From positions 162,076-226,075 of the forward strand of contig NZ_JAGPXT010000010.1 of the NCBI RefSeq assembly GCF_018070465.1: DNA of 64,000 nucleotides, read 5' to 3'. The stretch's first letter is position 1; every line of letters starts with the position of its first letter. The notes below the pieces were generated by a model. That model was not told the origin of the DNA. It was given only the letters and a program-made list of their open reading frames with translations, and did no database searches. Shown piece by piece: positions 44,270-52,563 of the stretch. Source of the DNA: Micromonospora sp. C95 (GTDB lineage Bacteria; Actinomycetota; Actinomycetes; Mycobacteriales; Micromonosporaceae). A program made the translations under genes and the position numbers.

Positions 44270-45052
44270 GTGCAGGACGACAACCCCACCCCGACCCGCA
44301 GGATCCCGCACGCCCCGGCCCGCCACCGGCGACGCCTGAGCCGGAACTTCCGGCTCCTCGTGGTCGGTGTGGTCGCTCTCACGGGGCTCGGCGTCGGCGG
44401 TGTCGTCGTGAGCGAGCGCGACGACCGGCCGACCACCAGCCCGGTCGCGCTCGACGGCCAGGCCCGCGCCGAGGCCGCCGAGCGCGCCGACCGTTCGGCC
44501 CGGGAGACCGCCGGCCCGGGCAGCCCGTCGCCGAGCCCGACCACGAGCGCCAGTCCCACCGCGAAGCCCAGCCCGAAACCGAGCCCGAAACCGAAGGCCA
44601 GCCGAACGGCGACCACCAAGGCCAAGCCGAAGAAGAGTACGCAGCCGAAGTCGTCCTGGGTGCTCCCGATGGCGGGAGGTGCGATCACCTCCTGCTACGG
44701 GCCCCGCTGGGGCACGCTGCACGCCGGCATCGACTTCGCCATGCCCGCCGGAACCCCGGTACGCGCCGCCTTCGGTGGCACCGTGACGAAGGCCGGCGAC
44801 GTCGGCGACGGGTACGGCATCTCCGTGGTCATCGACCACGGCAACGGCTACCTCACCCACTATGCCCACCTGAGCACGGCAAGGGTGAGCGTGGGCGCGA
44901 AGGTCAGCACCGGGCAGACGATCGGCCTGGAGGGCTCCACGGGCGACTCCACCGGTCCGCACCTGCACTTCGAGGTGCACCAGGGCCAGCTGTGGAACCA
45001 GATCGACCCGGCGCCCTTCCTGCGCGCCCGGGGCCTCGACGTGGCCTGCTGA
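44270..45052 (+). CDS. Second M23 metallopeptidase, membrane-anchored
   Basis: A 260-aa relative of the preceding peptidase. It has a basic N-terminus (PARHRRRLSRNFR), an anchor (LLVVGVVALTGLGVGGVVVS) and a long Pro/Ser/Thr/Lys linker with repeated PKPSPKP units. The M23 domain has LHAGIDFAMPAGTPV and GPHLHFEVHQG, so all zinc ligands are present. Two extra Cys (SCYGPRW and the C-terminal Cys) differ from its neighbour. GTG 44270 is preferred over ATG 44255, because GAGG lies at good spacing only for the GTG. The role is peptidoglycan hydrolysis or remodelling; the exact bond is unknown. Confidence 0.9.
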   Translation: MQDDNPTPTRRIPHAPARHRRRLSRNFRLLVVGVVALTGLGVGGVVVSERDDRPTTSPVALDGQARAEAAERADRSARETAGPGSPSPSPTTSASPTAKPSPKPSPKPKASRTATTKAKPKKSTQPKSSWVLPMAGGAITSCYGPRWGTLHAGIDFAMPAGTPVRAAFGGTVTKAGDVGDGYGISVVIDHGNGYLTHYAHLSTARVSVGAKVSTGQTIGLEGSTGDSTGPHLHFEVHQGQLWNQIDPAPFLRARGLDVAC

Positions 45053-45094
45053 CCGATCTGGACCGCCGCACCGCACGGCCGCGGTCGATCCGAG

Positions 45095-47497
45095 TCAGAT
45101 CTTCTCGATCGGGGCGTGTCGCAGCACCAGCCACAGCGTCTGGTCACCGAAGTCGATCTGCGCCCGGGCACCCGGGCCGTGCCCCTCCACGGTCACCACC
45201 CGGCCGAGACCGTACCGCTGGTGGTTCACCCGGTCCCCGGCGGCGACCTTCGGCCCCTGCGGCAGCTCGCTCGCGGTGGCCAACCGGCTGCCGTCCACCC
45301 CGAGCTTGCGGGCCAGCTGGACGGCCCGGGGCGTGCCGCCGGCAAAACCGCCGCGACCGCCGGGCGTCCGGTCCGCGCGGCCACCCACGCCGCCACCACC
45401 GCCACCCCACGAGGTGTACGACCCCTCGGTCCGCTCCCAGCGGACGAGTTCGGGTGGCAGTTCCTCGACGAAGCGGGACGGCGGGTTGTAGGCCGGCTGG
45501 CCCCACGCGGAGCGGGTCACCGCCCGGGAGAGGTAGAGCCGCTGCCGGGCACGGGTGATGCCGACGTACGCCAGCCGGCGCTCCTCCTCCAGCTCCCGGG
45601 TGTCGCCGAGCGAGCGCAGGTGCGGGAAGACGCCGTCCTCCAGGCCGGTCAGGAACACCACCGGGAACTCCAGGCCCTTGGCGGTGTGCAAGGTCATCAG
45701 GGTGACCACGCCCTGATGCTCGGGGTCGTCGGTGGGCACCTGGTCGGCGTCGGCGACGAGGGCGACCTGCTCCAGGAAACCGGCCAGGGTGGCCCGCTCG
45801 CCCTCCGCGCCGGTCGCCTCGATCCGCTCGGTGTACTCGCGCGCGACGCTCACCAGCTCCTGAAGGTTGTCGACCCGACCGGCGTCCTGCGGGTCGAGAC
45901 TCTCCTCCAGCTCGGTCAGGTAGCCCGAACGGGTCAGCACCGCCTCCAGCACCTCCTCCGGGGTGCCGTCGACGGCCAGCTCACGGGCGGAGTCGAGCAG
46001 CGCCACGAAGTCGGCGATGCCGTTGGCCGCCCGGGTCGAGATACCGGGCGCGTCACCGGCCCGCCGCAACGCGGCACCGAAGGAGATCCGGTCCCGGCTG
46101 GCCAGCGCCTCCACGCATGCCTCGGCGCGGTCGCCGATGCCCCGGCGCGGGGTGTTGAGGATCCGCCGCAGGCTCACCGTGTCGTCGTCGTTCACCACCG
46201 AACGCAGGTAGGCAAGTGCGTCCCGGACCTCCTTGCGCTCGTAGAAGCGCACCCCGCCGACGACCTTGTACGGCAGACCGAGCCGGATGAACACCTCCTC
46301 GAAGACCCGGGACTGCGCGTTGGTGCGGTAGAAGACCGCCACGTCGCCCGGCCGGGTCTCCCCGTCGTCGACCAACCTGTCGATCTCCCGGGCCACCCAG
46401 TCCGCCTCGGCGTGTTCGGTGTCGGCGACGTACGCGACGATCGGTTCGCCCGGGCCGGCGTCGCTCCACAATCGCTTCGGCTTGCGCGACGTGTTGCGGT
46501 CGATCACCGCGTTCGCGGCGTTCAGGATGGTCTGGGTGGAGCGGTAGTTCTGCTCCAGCAGGATGGTGCGGGCGTCGGTGAAGTCGCGCTCGAACTCCAG
46601 GATGTTGCGGATCGTCGCGCCCCGGAAGGCGTAGATCGACTGGTCCGCGTCGCCGACCACGCACAGCTCCGCCGGTTCGAGGCCCTCGGTGCCGGAGACC
46701 AGCTCCTTGATCAGGACGTACTGTGCGTGGTTGGTGTCCTGGTACTCGTCGACGAGCACGTGCCGGAACCGACGGCGGTAGCTCTCCGCGACGTGCGGAT
46801 GCGACTGGAGCAGGTGCACCGTCGTCATGATCAGGTCGTCGAAGTCGAGCGCGTGGGCCTCGCGCAGCCGCCGCTGATAGAGCGCGTACGCCTCGGCCAG
46901 AGCGCGTTCGTTGGGCCCGCTGGCCCGCGCGGCGAACGTCTCCGGGTCGACCAGCTCGTTCTTCAGGTTCGAGACCTGGGCGGCCAGGCCGCGCGCCGGA
47001 TAGCGCTTCGGATCGAGGTCGAGTTCCCGGGCGACGAGCTGCATCAGCCGGCGGGAGTCGTCCGCGTCGTAGATCGAGAAGGTGGACTTCAGGCCGGCGT
47101 GCTCGTGCTCGGCGCGCAGGATCCGCACGCAGGCGGAGTGGAACGTGGAGACCCACATCAGCCGGGCCCGCGGGCCGACCAGGGCGGTGACCCGGTCCTT
47201 CATCTCGCCGGCGGCCTTGTTGGTGAAGGTGATCGCGATGATCTCGCCGGGGTGCACGTCCCGGGCGGCGAGCAGGTACGCGATCCGGTGGGTCAGCACC
47301 CGGGTCTTGCCGGATCCGGCACCGGCCACGATCAGCAGCGGCGAGCCCGCGTGGGTGACCGCGTCCCGTTGCGGACCGTTGAGCCCCTCCACCAGTTGCG
47401 CTGGGTCGAGGCGGCCGGGCGCGGGCCGATGGGGTGGCCACGCCCGGCCAGGCTCGGGCTCGGGCGGGGACGCGGGGATGTCGAAGAGAGGATGCAT
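45095..47497 (-). CDS. pcrA: ATP-dependent DNA helicase PcrA/UvrD
   Basis: An 800-aa superfamily 1A 3'-5' helicase for repair and replication-conflict removal. The motifs run in order: LNGPQRDAVTH (Q), VAGAGSGKTRVL (I), AITFTNKAAGEM (Ia), VLVDEYQDTNHAQY (II), VVGDADQSIYAFRGA (III), LEQNYRSTQTIL (IV), VTLMTLHTAKGLEFPVVF (V) and RRLAYVGITRARQRLYL (VI). The C-terminus has a Gly-rich linker (SWGGGGGGVGGR) and the Tudor-like RNA-polymerase-binding domain (VAAGDRVNHQRYGLGRVV), as in PcrA proteins. A Pro-rich N-terminus precedes the helicase core. It is convergent with the M23 gene and divergent from the aromatic leader. Confidence 0.96.
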   Translation of the reverse strand: MHPLFDIPASPPEPEPGRAWPPHRPAPGRLDPAQLVEGLNGPQRDAVTHAGSPLLIVAGAGSGKTRVLTHRIAYLLAARDVHPGEIIAITFTNKAAGEMKDRVTALVGPRARLMWVSTFHSACVRILRAEHEHAGLKSTFSIYDADDSRRLMQLVARELDLDPKRYPARGLAAQVSNLKNELVDPETFAARASGPNERALAEAYALYQRRLREAHALDFDDLIMTTVHLLQSHPHVAESYRRRFRHVLVDEYQDTNHAQYVLIKELVSGTEGLEPAELCVVGDADQSIYAFRGATIRNILEFERDFTDARTILLEQNYRSTQTILNAANAVIDRNTSRKPKRLWSDAGPGEPIVAYVADTEHAEADWVAREIDRLVDDGETRPGDVAVFYRTNAQSRVFEEVFIRLGLPYKVVGGVRFYERKEVRDALAYLRSVVNDDDTVSLRRILNTPRRGIGDRAEACVEALASRDRISFGAALRRAGDAPGISTRAANGIADFVALLDSARELAVDGTPEEVLEAVLTRSGYLTELEESLDPQDAGRVDNLQELVSVAREYTERIEATGAEGERATLAGFLEQVALVADADQVPTDDPEHQGVVTLMTLHTAKGLEFPVVFLTGLEDGVFPHLRSLGDTRELEEERRLAYVGITRARQRLYLSRAVTRSAWGQPAYNPPSRFVEELPPELVRWERTEGSYTSWGGGGGGVGGRADRTPGGRGGFAGGTPRAVQLARKLGVDGSRLATASELPQGPKVAAGDRVNHQRYGLGRVVTVEGHGPGARAQIDFGDQTLWLVLRHAPIEKI

Positions 47498-47579
47498 CGC
47501 ACGGCGAGTCTATGCCGCCGGCCGGACATCCCCGGCCCACGGCACCTACCGACCAGATGTGGGGAAGGGGCGGCTTTCC

Positions 47580-47609
47580 TTGCGTGCCACCCCGGAGGGC
47601 GGGCATACT
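47580..47609 (+). promoter_or_regulatory. Promoter of the chorismate mutase leader
   Basis: TTGCGT (47580-47585), an 18-bp spacer and CATACT (47604-47609). Transcription would start close to the leader GTG at 47617, so the leader peptide would be read from a leaderless message. Confidence 0.6.
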
Positions 47610-47616
47610 CGACGGC

Positions 47617-47682
47617 GTGTTCGACGAGCGCTTCTACTTTTACTACGGCTCCGGGAGTCCGGCAGCCGTAGGTCGCGCCTGA
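47617..47682 (+). CDS. Phe/Tyr-rich leader peptide, 21 aa
   Basis: The peptide begins MFDERFYFYYGSGSP and ends within 21 residues (GTG start, TGA stop). Three Phe and three Tyr fall among residues 2-10, five of them consecutive at 6-10 (FYFYY). A run of the end-product amino acids just before a hairpin and a biosynthetic gene is the classical mark of a ribosome-mediated attenuator. The next gene makes prephenate, the precursor of both Phe and Tyr. The GTG lies at the predicted transcription start. Confidence 0.75.
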   Translation: MFDERFYFYYGSGSPAAVGRA

Positions 47683-47697
47683 TCGATCAGACCTACG

Positions 47698-47730
47698 AAA
47701 TGCCCCGGGCTCTCGGAGCCCGGGGCATTT
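47698..47730 (+). terminator. Attenuator-type hairpin before chorismate mutase
   Basis: A perfect 15-bp stem (AAATGCCCCGGGCTC and complement) with loop TCG, 15 bp after the leader stop. GGCTCCGGGAG in the leader (47647-47657) can pair with CTCTCGGAGCC in the loop and right arm (47711-47720) at nearly every position, giving a mutually exclusive fold. A third stem, CGTAGGTC/GACCTACG, surrounds the leader stop. Confidence 0.7.
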
Positions 47731-47781
47731 CGCGTCCCGGGATCCGGGCAACGGGCACCACATCGCGAGAGGTACCCGAAG

Positions 47782-48120
47782 ATGGCAGACGTGATGGAGC
47801 AGAACGGCAGCGCGAACGGCGCCGGTCCCGCCGGGCCCGAGGTTGGCGCCCCGGCCACCGGCACCGCCGAGCCGGACGCCGCCAGTCGGATCGCCGAGAT
47901 CCGGGTACGGATCGACGAGATCGACCGAGCGCTCATCGAACTGTGGCAGGAGCGGGCCACGCTCTCCCAGGAGGTCGGTGCGACCCGGATGGCCTCGGGC
48001 GGTACCCGTCTCGTCCTCTCCCGCGAACAGGAGATCCTGGAGCGGTTCCGGTCAGCCCTGGGCGCGGACGGCACCCAACTGGCCCTGCTGCTGCTCCGCG
48101 CCGGCCGCGGCCCCCTCTGA
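47782..48120 (+). CDS. aroQ: Chorismate mutase (AroQ class)
   Basis: Rearranges chorismate to prephenate for Phe and Tyr synthesis. It is a 112-aa protein with a disordered Gly/Ala/Pro-rich start (about 1-32). The all-helical AroQ domain follows: RIAEIRVRIDEIDRALIELW (first helix, with the conserved Arg), ERATLSQEVGATRMASG (Lys replaced in this subgroup) and LSREQEILERFRSALG. The domain is short, as in actinomycete single-domain mutases that gain activity with DAHP synthase; that dependence is inferred here. Control is probably by the upstream Phe/Tyr leader. Confidence 0.88.
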   Translation: MADVMEQNGSANGAGPAGPEVGAPATGTAEPDAASRIAEIRVRIDEIDRALIELWQERATLSQEVGATRMASGGTRLVLSREQEILERFRSALGADGTQLALLLLRAGRGPL

Positions 48121-48162
48121 CCCACCCCACCCGCCTCCCGCACCATCCAGGTAAGTGTGGAC

Positions 48163-48197
48163 CGGGGCGCCGGCTGCTGGTGACGGCCGACGCCCCG
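48163..48197 (+). terminator. Terminator after chorismate mutase
   Basis: CGGGGCGCCGG pairs with CCGACGCCCCG at ten of 11 positions around a 13-base loop, 43 bp past the stop and before the convergent peptide operon. Confidence 0.55.
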
Positions 48198-48267
48198 AAT
48201 CACTGAGGAGGCACTACCTTCACCGCTGCTTCCGGTACGGATGGACGGAGCGGCGGCGTCTGTGGGG

Positions 48268-49278
48268 CTACTCCGACGCGTGCACCACGTCGCGTACCTC
48301 GGCGAAGTGGCAGGCACTCGGGTGACCCGACTTGTCGCGGATCTCCAGCAGCGGCTGCTGCTCGGCACAGATGTCCTGGGCCTTCCAGCACCGGGTACGG
48401 AATCGGCAGCCCGAGGGCGGGTTGGCCGGCGACGGCACGTCACCGGTCAGCACGATCTGGTCCCGGTGCCCACGCCGCCTCGGATCCGGCACCGGCACCG
48501 CCGACAGCAACGCCTGCGTGTACGGGTGGGTCGGGTTGTCGTAGATCTCGTCCTCGGTGCCGATCTCGATGATCTTCCCGAGATACATGACCGCGACCCG
48601 GTCGGCGATGTGCCGGACCACCGACAGGTCGTGGGCGATGAAGACGTACGACAGCCCGAGCTCCTTCTGGAGCTTCTCCAGCAGGTTGATCACCTGGGCC
48701 TGAATGGAGACGTCAAGTGCGGAGACCGGCTCGTCACACAGGATGATCTCCGGGTTCAGCGCCAGCGCCCGGGCGATGCCGATGCGCTGCCGCTGGCCGC
48801 CCGAGAACTGGTGCGGGTACCGGGTGATGTGGTCCGGGTTGAGACCGACCAGATCGAGCAGTTCCTGCACCTTGGCCCGCCGCCTGGCCTTCGGCAGCAC
48901 GTCCGGGTGCACCTCGAAGGGCTCCCCGACGATGTCGCCGACGGTCATCCGTGGGTTGAGGGAGGTGTACGGGTCCTGCATCACCAGCTGGATGTTGCGC
49001 CGGCCCCGACGTCGCTCCTCGGCGCTGACCTTCGACATGTTCTTGCCCTGCACGAACAGGTCACCCGAGGTCGGCGTCTCCAGCCCGACCAGCAGCCGGG
49101 CCAGCGTCGACTTGCCGCAGCCGGACTCGCCCACGATGCCGAGCGTCTCGCCGCGCCGCAGCTGCAGGCTGACCCCGTCGACCGCCTGGACCGCACCGTA
49201 CTGCTTCTTGAAGACGATGCCCCGGGTCAGCGGGAAGTGCTTGACCAGGTCGCGGGTCTCCAGCACCACGTCACTCAT
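48268..49278 (-). CDS. Peptide-type ABC transporter ATPase, DppF/OppF type (operon 2, F)
   Basis: A 336-aa ATPase, close in sequence to the operon 1 F subunit. It has [18 protein letters not shown], Walker [12 protein letters not shown]-loop [14 protein letters not shown], signature [15 protein letters not shown], Walker [13 protein letters not shown] and H-loop [10 protein letters not shown]. The tail has [16 protein letters not shown] and the Cys motif [14 protein letters not shown]. It is the last gene of the second operon; its ATG overlaps the end of the D gene by eight bases. The C-terminal end differs from its paralogue after the Cys motif ([15 protein letters not shown]). Confidence 0.95.
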   Translation of the reverse strand: MSDVVLETRDLVKHFPLTRGIVFKKQYGAVQAVDGVSLQLRRGETLGIVGESGCGKSTLARLLVGLETPTSGDLFVQGKNMSKVSAEERRRGRRNIQLVMQDPYTSLNPRMTVGDIVGEPFEVHPDVLPKARRRAKVQELLDLVGLNPDHITRYPHQFSGGQRQRIGIARALALNPEIILCDEPVSALDVSIQAQVINLLEKLQKELGLSYVFIAHDLSVVRHIADRVAVMYLGKIIEIGTEDEIYDNPTHPYTQALLSAVPVPDPRRRGHRDQIVLTGDVPSPANPPSGCRFRTRCWKAQDICAEQQPLLEIRDKSGHPSACHFAEVRDVVHASE

Positions 49279-50308
49279 CGCCCTTGACCTCCTTCCAGAA
49301 GTGGCAGGCGGCCGTCCGGCTCGGCGACACCTGGTACAGCGGCGGCGCCGGGTCCTGCCGGCAGACGTCCTGCGCGTACCCGCACCGGGGATTGAAGGCG
49401 CAGCCCGGCGGGATGTTGGTGAGCATCGGCGGCAGGCCCTTGATGGCGCTGAGCTCGTGACCCTTGAGGTCCAGGCGCGGGATCGACTCCAGCAGACCCT
49501 TGGTGTACGGGTGGGCGGGGTTGGCGTAGATGTCGTTCACGCCGGCTTCCTCGATCACCCGGCCGGCGTACATCACCGAGATCCGGTCCGCCACGTCGGC
49601 CACCACCCCCATGTCGTGGGTGATCAGCACCAGGCCCATGTTCCGTTCCCGCTGCAACTCGGCGAGCAGCGCCATGATCTGCGCCTGCACGGTCACGTCC
49701 AGCGCGGTGGTCGGCTCGTCCGCGATCAGCACCTCGGGGTCGAGCGCCAGCGCCATGGCGATCATGACGCGCTGCCGCATACCCCCCGAGAACTGGTGCG
49801 GGTAGTCGTTCACCCGCTGCTTGGCCGCCGGGATCTTCACCAGGTCCAGCAGTTCGACGGCCCGGGCCTTGGCGTCCTGGCGGGACATGCCCCGATGCTT
49901 GCGGAACAGCTCGGCCAGTTGGAATCCGACGGTGAAGACCGGGTTCAACGCGGAGAGCGCGTCCTGGAAGATCATCGCGACCCGGTTCGCCCGCACCTTG
50001 CGGCGCTCCGACTCCGGCAGCTTGAGCAGGTCGACCCCCCGATAGAGGATCTCGCCGCCGGTGATGAAGCCGGGCGGGGTGTCCAGGATGCCCATGATCG
50101 CCTGTGCGGTCACGCTCTTGCCGCAGCCGGACTCACCGAGGATCGCCCGGGTCTCGCCGGCCCGCAGGTCGAAGCTCACGCCGTTCACGGCGTGCGCGAT
50201 GCCGTTGCGGGTGCGGAACTCCACGTGCAGGTCCTTGACCTGTAGTGGCAGCGCGTCCGGGTCGACACCCGCCAGCGCCTCCATCTTGACGTTCACATCA
50301 GTGCTCAT
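49271..50308 (-). CDS. Peptide-type ABC transporter ATPase, DppD/OppD type (operon 2, D)
   Basis: A 345-aa ATPase with [20 protein letters not shown], Walker [11 protein letters not shown]-loop [14 protein letters not shown], signature [15 protein letters not shown], Walker [13 protein letters not shown] and Cys motif [14 protein letters not shown]. It matches the operon 1 D subunit in length. ATG 50308 is chosen; the frame continues upstream with no family sequence. The 85 bp before it are Ser/Arg-coding-like, low-complexity DNA with words such as GCAGCGAGCGAA, recalling the 49-bp repeat in front of the operon 1 D gene. Confidence 0.95.
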   Translation of the reverse strand: MSTDVNVKMEALAGVDPDALPLQVKDLHVEFRTRNGIAHAVNGVSFDLRAGETRAILGESGCGKSVTAQAIMGILDTPPGFITGGEILYRGVDLLKLPESERRKVRANRVAMIFQDALSALNPVFTVGFQLAELFRKHRGMSRQDAKARAVELLDLVKIPAAKQRVNDYPHQFSGGMRQRVMIAMALALDPEVLIADEPTTALDVTVQAQIMALLAELQRERNMGLVLITHDMGVVADVADRISVMYAGRVIEEAGVNDIYANPAHPYTKGLLESIPRLDLKGHELSAIKGLPPMLTNIPPGCAFNPRCGYAQDVCRQDPAPPLYQVSPSRTAACHFWKEVKGDE

Positions 50309-50393
50309 GCCAGCACTCCGCTCGCTCCGTGCCCTCGTGAGGCACCTGTCGCCCTTGGCTGATGATTCGCTCGCTGCGACTCGGTCATCCGAC

Positions 50394-51329
50394 TCACCGG
50401 AACTTCGGGTCGAGGGCGTCCCGCAGCGCGTCACCCATGAGGATGAAGGACAGCACCGTGCCGACCAGCAGACCACAGGGGAAGAGCAGCAGCCACGGGT
50501 CTTCCAGGAAGTAGACCTGGTGCTGGCTGATCATGATGCCCCAGGACTGGGTGGGCGGCTGGAGCCCGACACCGAGGAAGGTCAAGGTGGCCTCGGCGGC
50601 GACGAACGAACCCAGCACGATGGTGGCGTAGACGAGCATCGGGGCCATCGCGTTCGGCAGGATGTGCCGGAACATCAACCGGGAGTTGCGGGCACCGACC
50701 GCCTTCGCCGCGTGCACGTAGTCCAGGTCCTTCGACGAGATGACGCTGCCCCGGATGATCCGGGCGATTGTCGGCCAGGCCAGCAGGAACAGCACGGCCG
50801 TGATGGTCCACTCGTTCTGCCGCTTGATCACGGTGAGGAAGACGATCGCGCCGAGCAGGAACGGCAGCGAGAAGAAGATGTCCATCACCCGGGAGATGAT
50901 CGCGTCGACCCAGCCGCCGTAGTAGCCGGCGAGCAGGCCGAGCACCCCACCGAACAGCACGATGCCGCTGGTCGCCATCACCGCGATCACCATCGACGGG
51001 CGCGCACCGTAGATCGCGTGCGAGTAGTAGTCGCAGCCCAGGATGTCGAAGCCGAAGGGATGATCCCAACTCGGCGCGACCCGGGTCCGGTCGGTGCTGC
51101 ACGCCCGCGGGTCCTGGCTGGTCCAGAGCTTCGGGAAGAGCGCCATCGACCCGACCGCGAGGATGTAGAGACTGGCGATCACGAAGACCGGGTCGCGCAG
51201 CAACTGTCGTCGGGCGTCCGCCCACAGGCTCGCGTTGCGCTCCTTGCCGCCCGGCGCGCCGGGCGTAGGGCCGTCACCGGCCACCGGCGCACCGCCGGCG
51301 GCGGAGCCCGTGCTCGTCAGGTCACTCAT
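50394..51329 (-). CDS. Peptide-type ABC transporter permease, DppC/OppC type (operon 2, C)
   Basis: A 311-aa membrane subunit. The cytosolic start is rich in Gly/Ala/Pro (GSAAGGAPVAGDGPTPGAPG). Then come LWADARRQLLRDPVFVIASL, the extracellular HPFGFDILGCDYYSHAIYG, and the EAA loop YVHAAKAVGARNSRLMFRHI, with LGVGLQPPTQSWGIMIS after it. The end is FILMGDALRDALDPKFR. ATG 51329 is used, as GAGG lies seven bases before it; GTG 51335 is two codons earlier. It works with the B subunit. Confidence 0.94.
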   Translation of the reverse strand: MSDLTSTGSAAGGAPVAGDGPTPGAPGGKERNASLWADARRQLLRDPVFVIASLYILAVGSMALFPKLWTSQDPRACSTDRTRVAPSWDHPFGFDILGCDYYSHAIYGARPSMVIAVMATSGIVLFGGVLGLLAGYYGGWVDAIISRVMDIFFSLPFLLGAIVFLTVIKRQNEWTITAVLFLLAWPTIARIIRGSVISSKDLDYVHAAKAVGARNSRLMFRHILPNAMAPMLVYATIVLGSFVAAEATLTFLGVGLQPPTQSWGIMISQHQVYFLEDPWLLLFPCGLLVGTVLSFILMGDALRDALDPKFR

Positions 51330-51401
51330 GTCCACACCTCGTTTCGCTCCACCCGGCCACCAGGAACGGTCGGAAGACCTGCGTCCGCCACCGTGATTCG
51401 G

Positions 51402-52463
51402 TCACTCATAGCGGATCCTCGGGTCGAGCACGGCGTAGAGCAGGTCGACAAGCAGGTTGGCGAGCAGGACCACAAGCACCAGCATGGTCACCACGCCGAC
51501 CACCACCGAGGACTCACCGCTGCGCGCCGCCATCGTCACCAGCCGGCCGATGCCCGGCACGTTGAAGATGGTCTCGGTGACGACCGCGCCGGCCATCGCG
51601 GCGCCGATGTCGACGCCGAGGAAGGTGATCACGGGGATCAGCGAGTTGCGGAGCGTGTGCACGCCGATGACCCGCTTGTTGGTCAGGCCCTTGGCCTTCG
51701 CGGTACGGACGTAGTCGGCACGGATGTTCTCCATGATGCTGGTCCGGGTGAGCCGGGCCGTGGTGGCCAGCGAGAGCGCACCGAGCACCATGCCCGGGAT
51801 CACCAGGCTGGCCAGCGGATAGTCGGCCTTGAAGCCTGGCGTGAAGACGCCGACGGAGATCACGTCGGGAATCCAGTCCTGGCCGCGCAGCACGTTTCCG
51901 AACTTGACCCCGACGAACTCCCGGACCACCACGCCCAGCACGAAGATCGGCACCGAGATGACGAAGACGGTGCTGATCTTCACCGCGTAGTCGGTGAAGC
52001 TGCCGCCCCGCAGGCCGGCCAGCACACCCGCCGCGATGCCCACGACCGCCTCGAACACGATCGCGATGACGAGCAGCTTCAGAGTGAACGGAATGGCGTC
52101 GGCGACCAGGTCGGTGACCTCCCGCTGGCGCAGGTTGATGCCGAAGTCGAAGTGGAAGAAGATGTTGCCCAGCCGGTCGAAGAACAGTCCCGGCTCGTAG
52201 CCGGTGCCCAACCAGCCGCTGCCACTTTCCGCCTCACGCCAGAGGCAGGGGTCACCCCGCTTGTCCAGACAGGGGTCGGCGTAGCCGAGCCGCTCGGTGA
52301 TCGCCGCAAGCAACGCGGGATCCGGCGTCCGGTCCCCGAACAGCGCCCGGACCGGGTTCCCGCTGAACTGAACCGCCAGCGAGGTCATGTAGTGCAGTAG
52401 GAACATGGTGCCCAGCACGGTGGGGATGAACTGGAGCAACCGTCGAATGACGTAGCGCCCCAT
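51402..52463 (-). CDS. Peptide-type ABC transporter permease, DppB/OppB type (operon 2, B)
   Basis: A 353-aa membrane subunit beginning MGRYVIRRLLQFIPTVLGTM, with six spans and the end LVDLLYAVLDPRIRYE, shared with its operon 1 paralogue. It is about 40 residues longer than that paralogue. The extra length is mostly in the periplasm-side segment, which has two Cys (LGYADPCLDKRGDPCLWREA). The EAA loop is YVRTAKAKGLTNKRVIGVHT. ATG 52463 has GAGGAG at ideal spacing. Confidence 0.94.
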   Translation of the reverse strand: MGRYVIRRLLQFIPTVLGTMFLLHYMTSLAVQFSGNPVRALFGDRTPDPALLAAITERLGYADPCLDKRGDPCLWREAESGSGWLGTGYEPGLFFDRLGNIFFHFDFGINLRQREVTDLVADAIPFTLKLLVIAIVFEAVVGIAAGVLAGLRGGSFTDYAVKISTVFVISVPIFVLGVVVREFVGVKFGNVLRGQDWIPDVISVGVFTPGFKADYPLASLVIPGMVLGALSLATTARLTRTSIMENIRADYVRTAKAKGLTNKRVIGVHTLRNSLIPVITFLGVDIGAAMAGAVVTETIFNVPGIGRLVTMAARSGESSVVVGVVTMLVLVVLLANLLVDLLYAVLDPRIRYE

Positions 52464-52485
52464 GACGGGGTCTCCTCTCGGCGCT

Positions 52486-52534
52486 GACGTGGCGGCAACG
52501 ATCACCCTGGTGGGGTAACCGTTGCCGCCACGTC
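52486..52534 (-). terminator. Intercistronic hairpin between A and B genes of operon 2
   Basis: A perfect 15-bp stem (52486-52500 with 52520-52534, CGTTGCCGCCACGTC on the gene strand) and a 19-base loop. Its place matches the hairpin in operon 1, but the sequence is unrelated. Confidence 0.75.
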
Positions 52535-52563
52535 GTATTACGGCAGGATCAGGAGTCTGAAGC

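Noticed and set aside
45116..47671. An 851-codon plus-strand frame opposite pcrA
   Set aside because: Shadow of a helicase with all seven motifs. However, its last part overlaps the aromatic leader peptide, which was judged separately.
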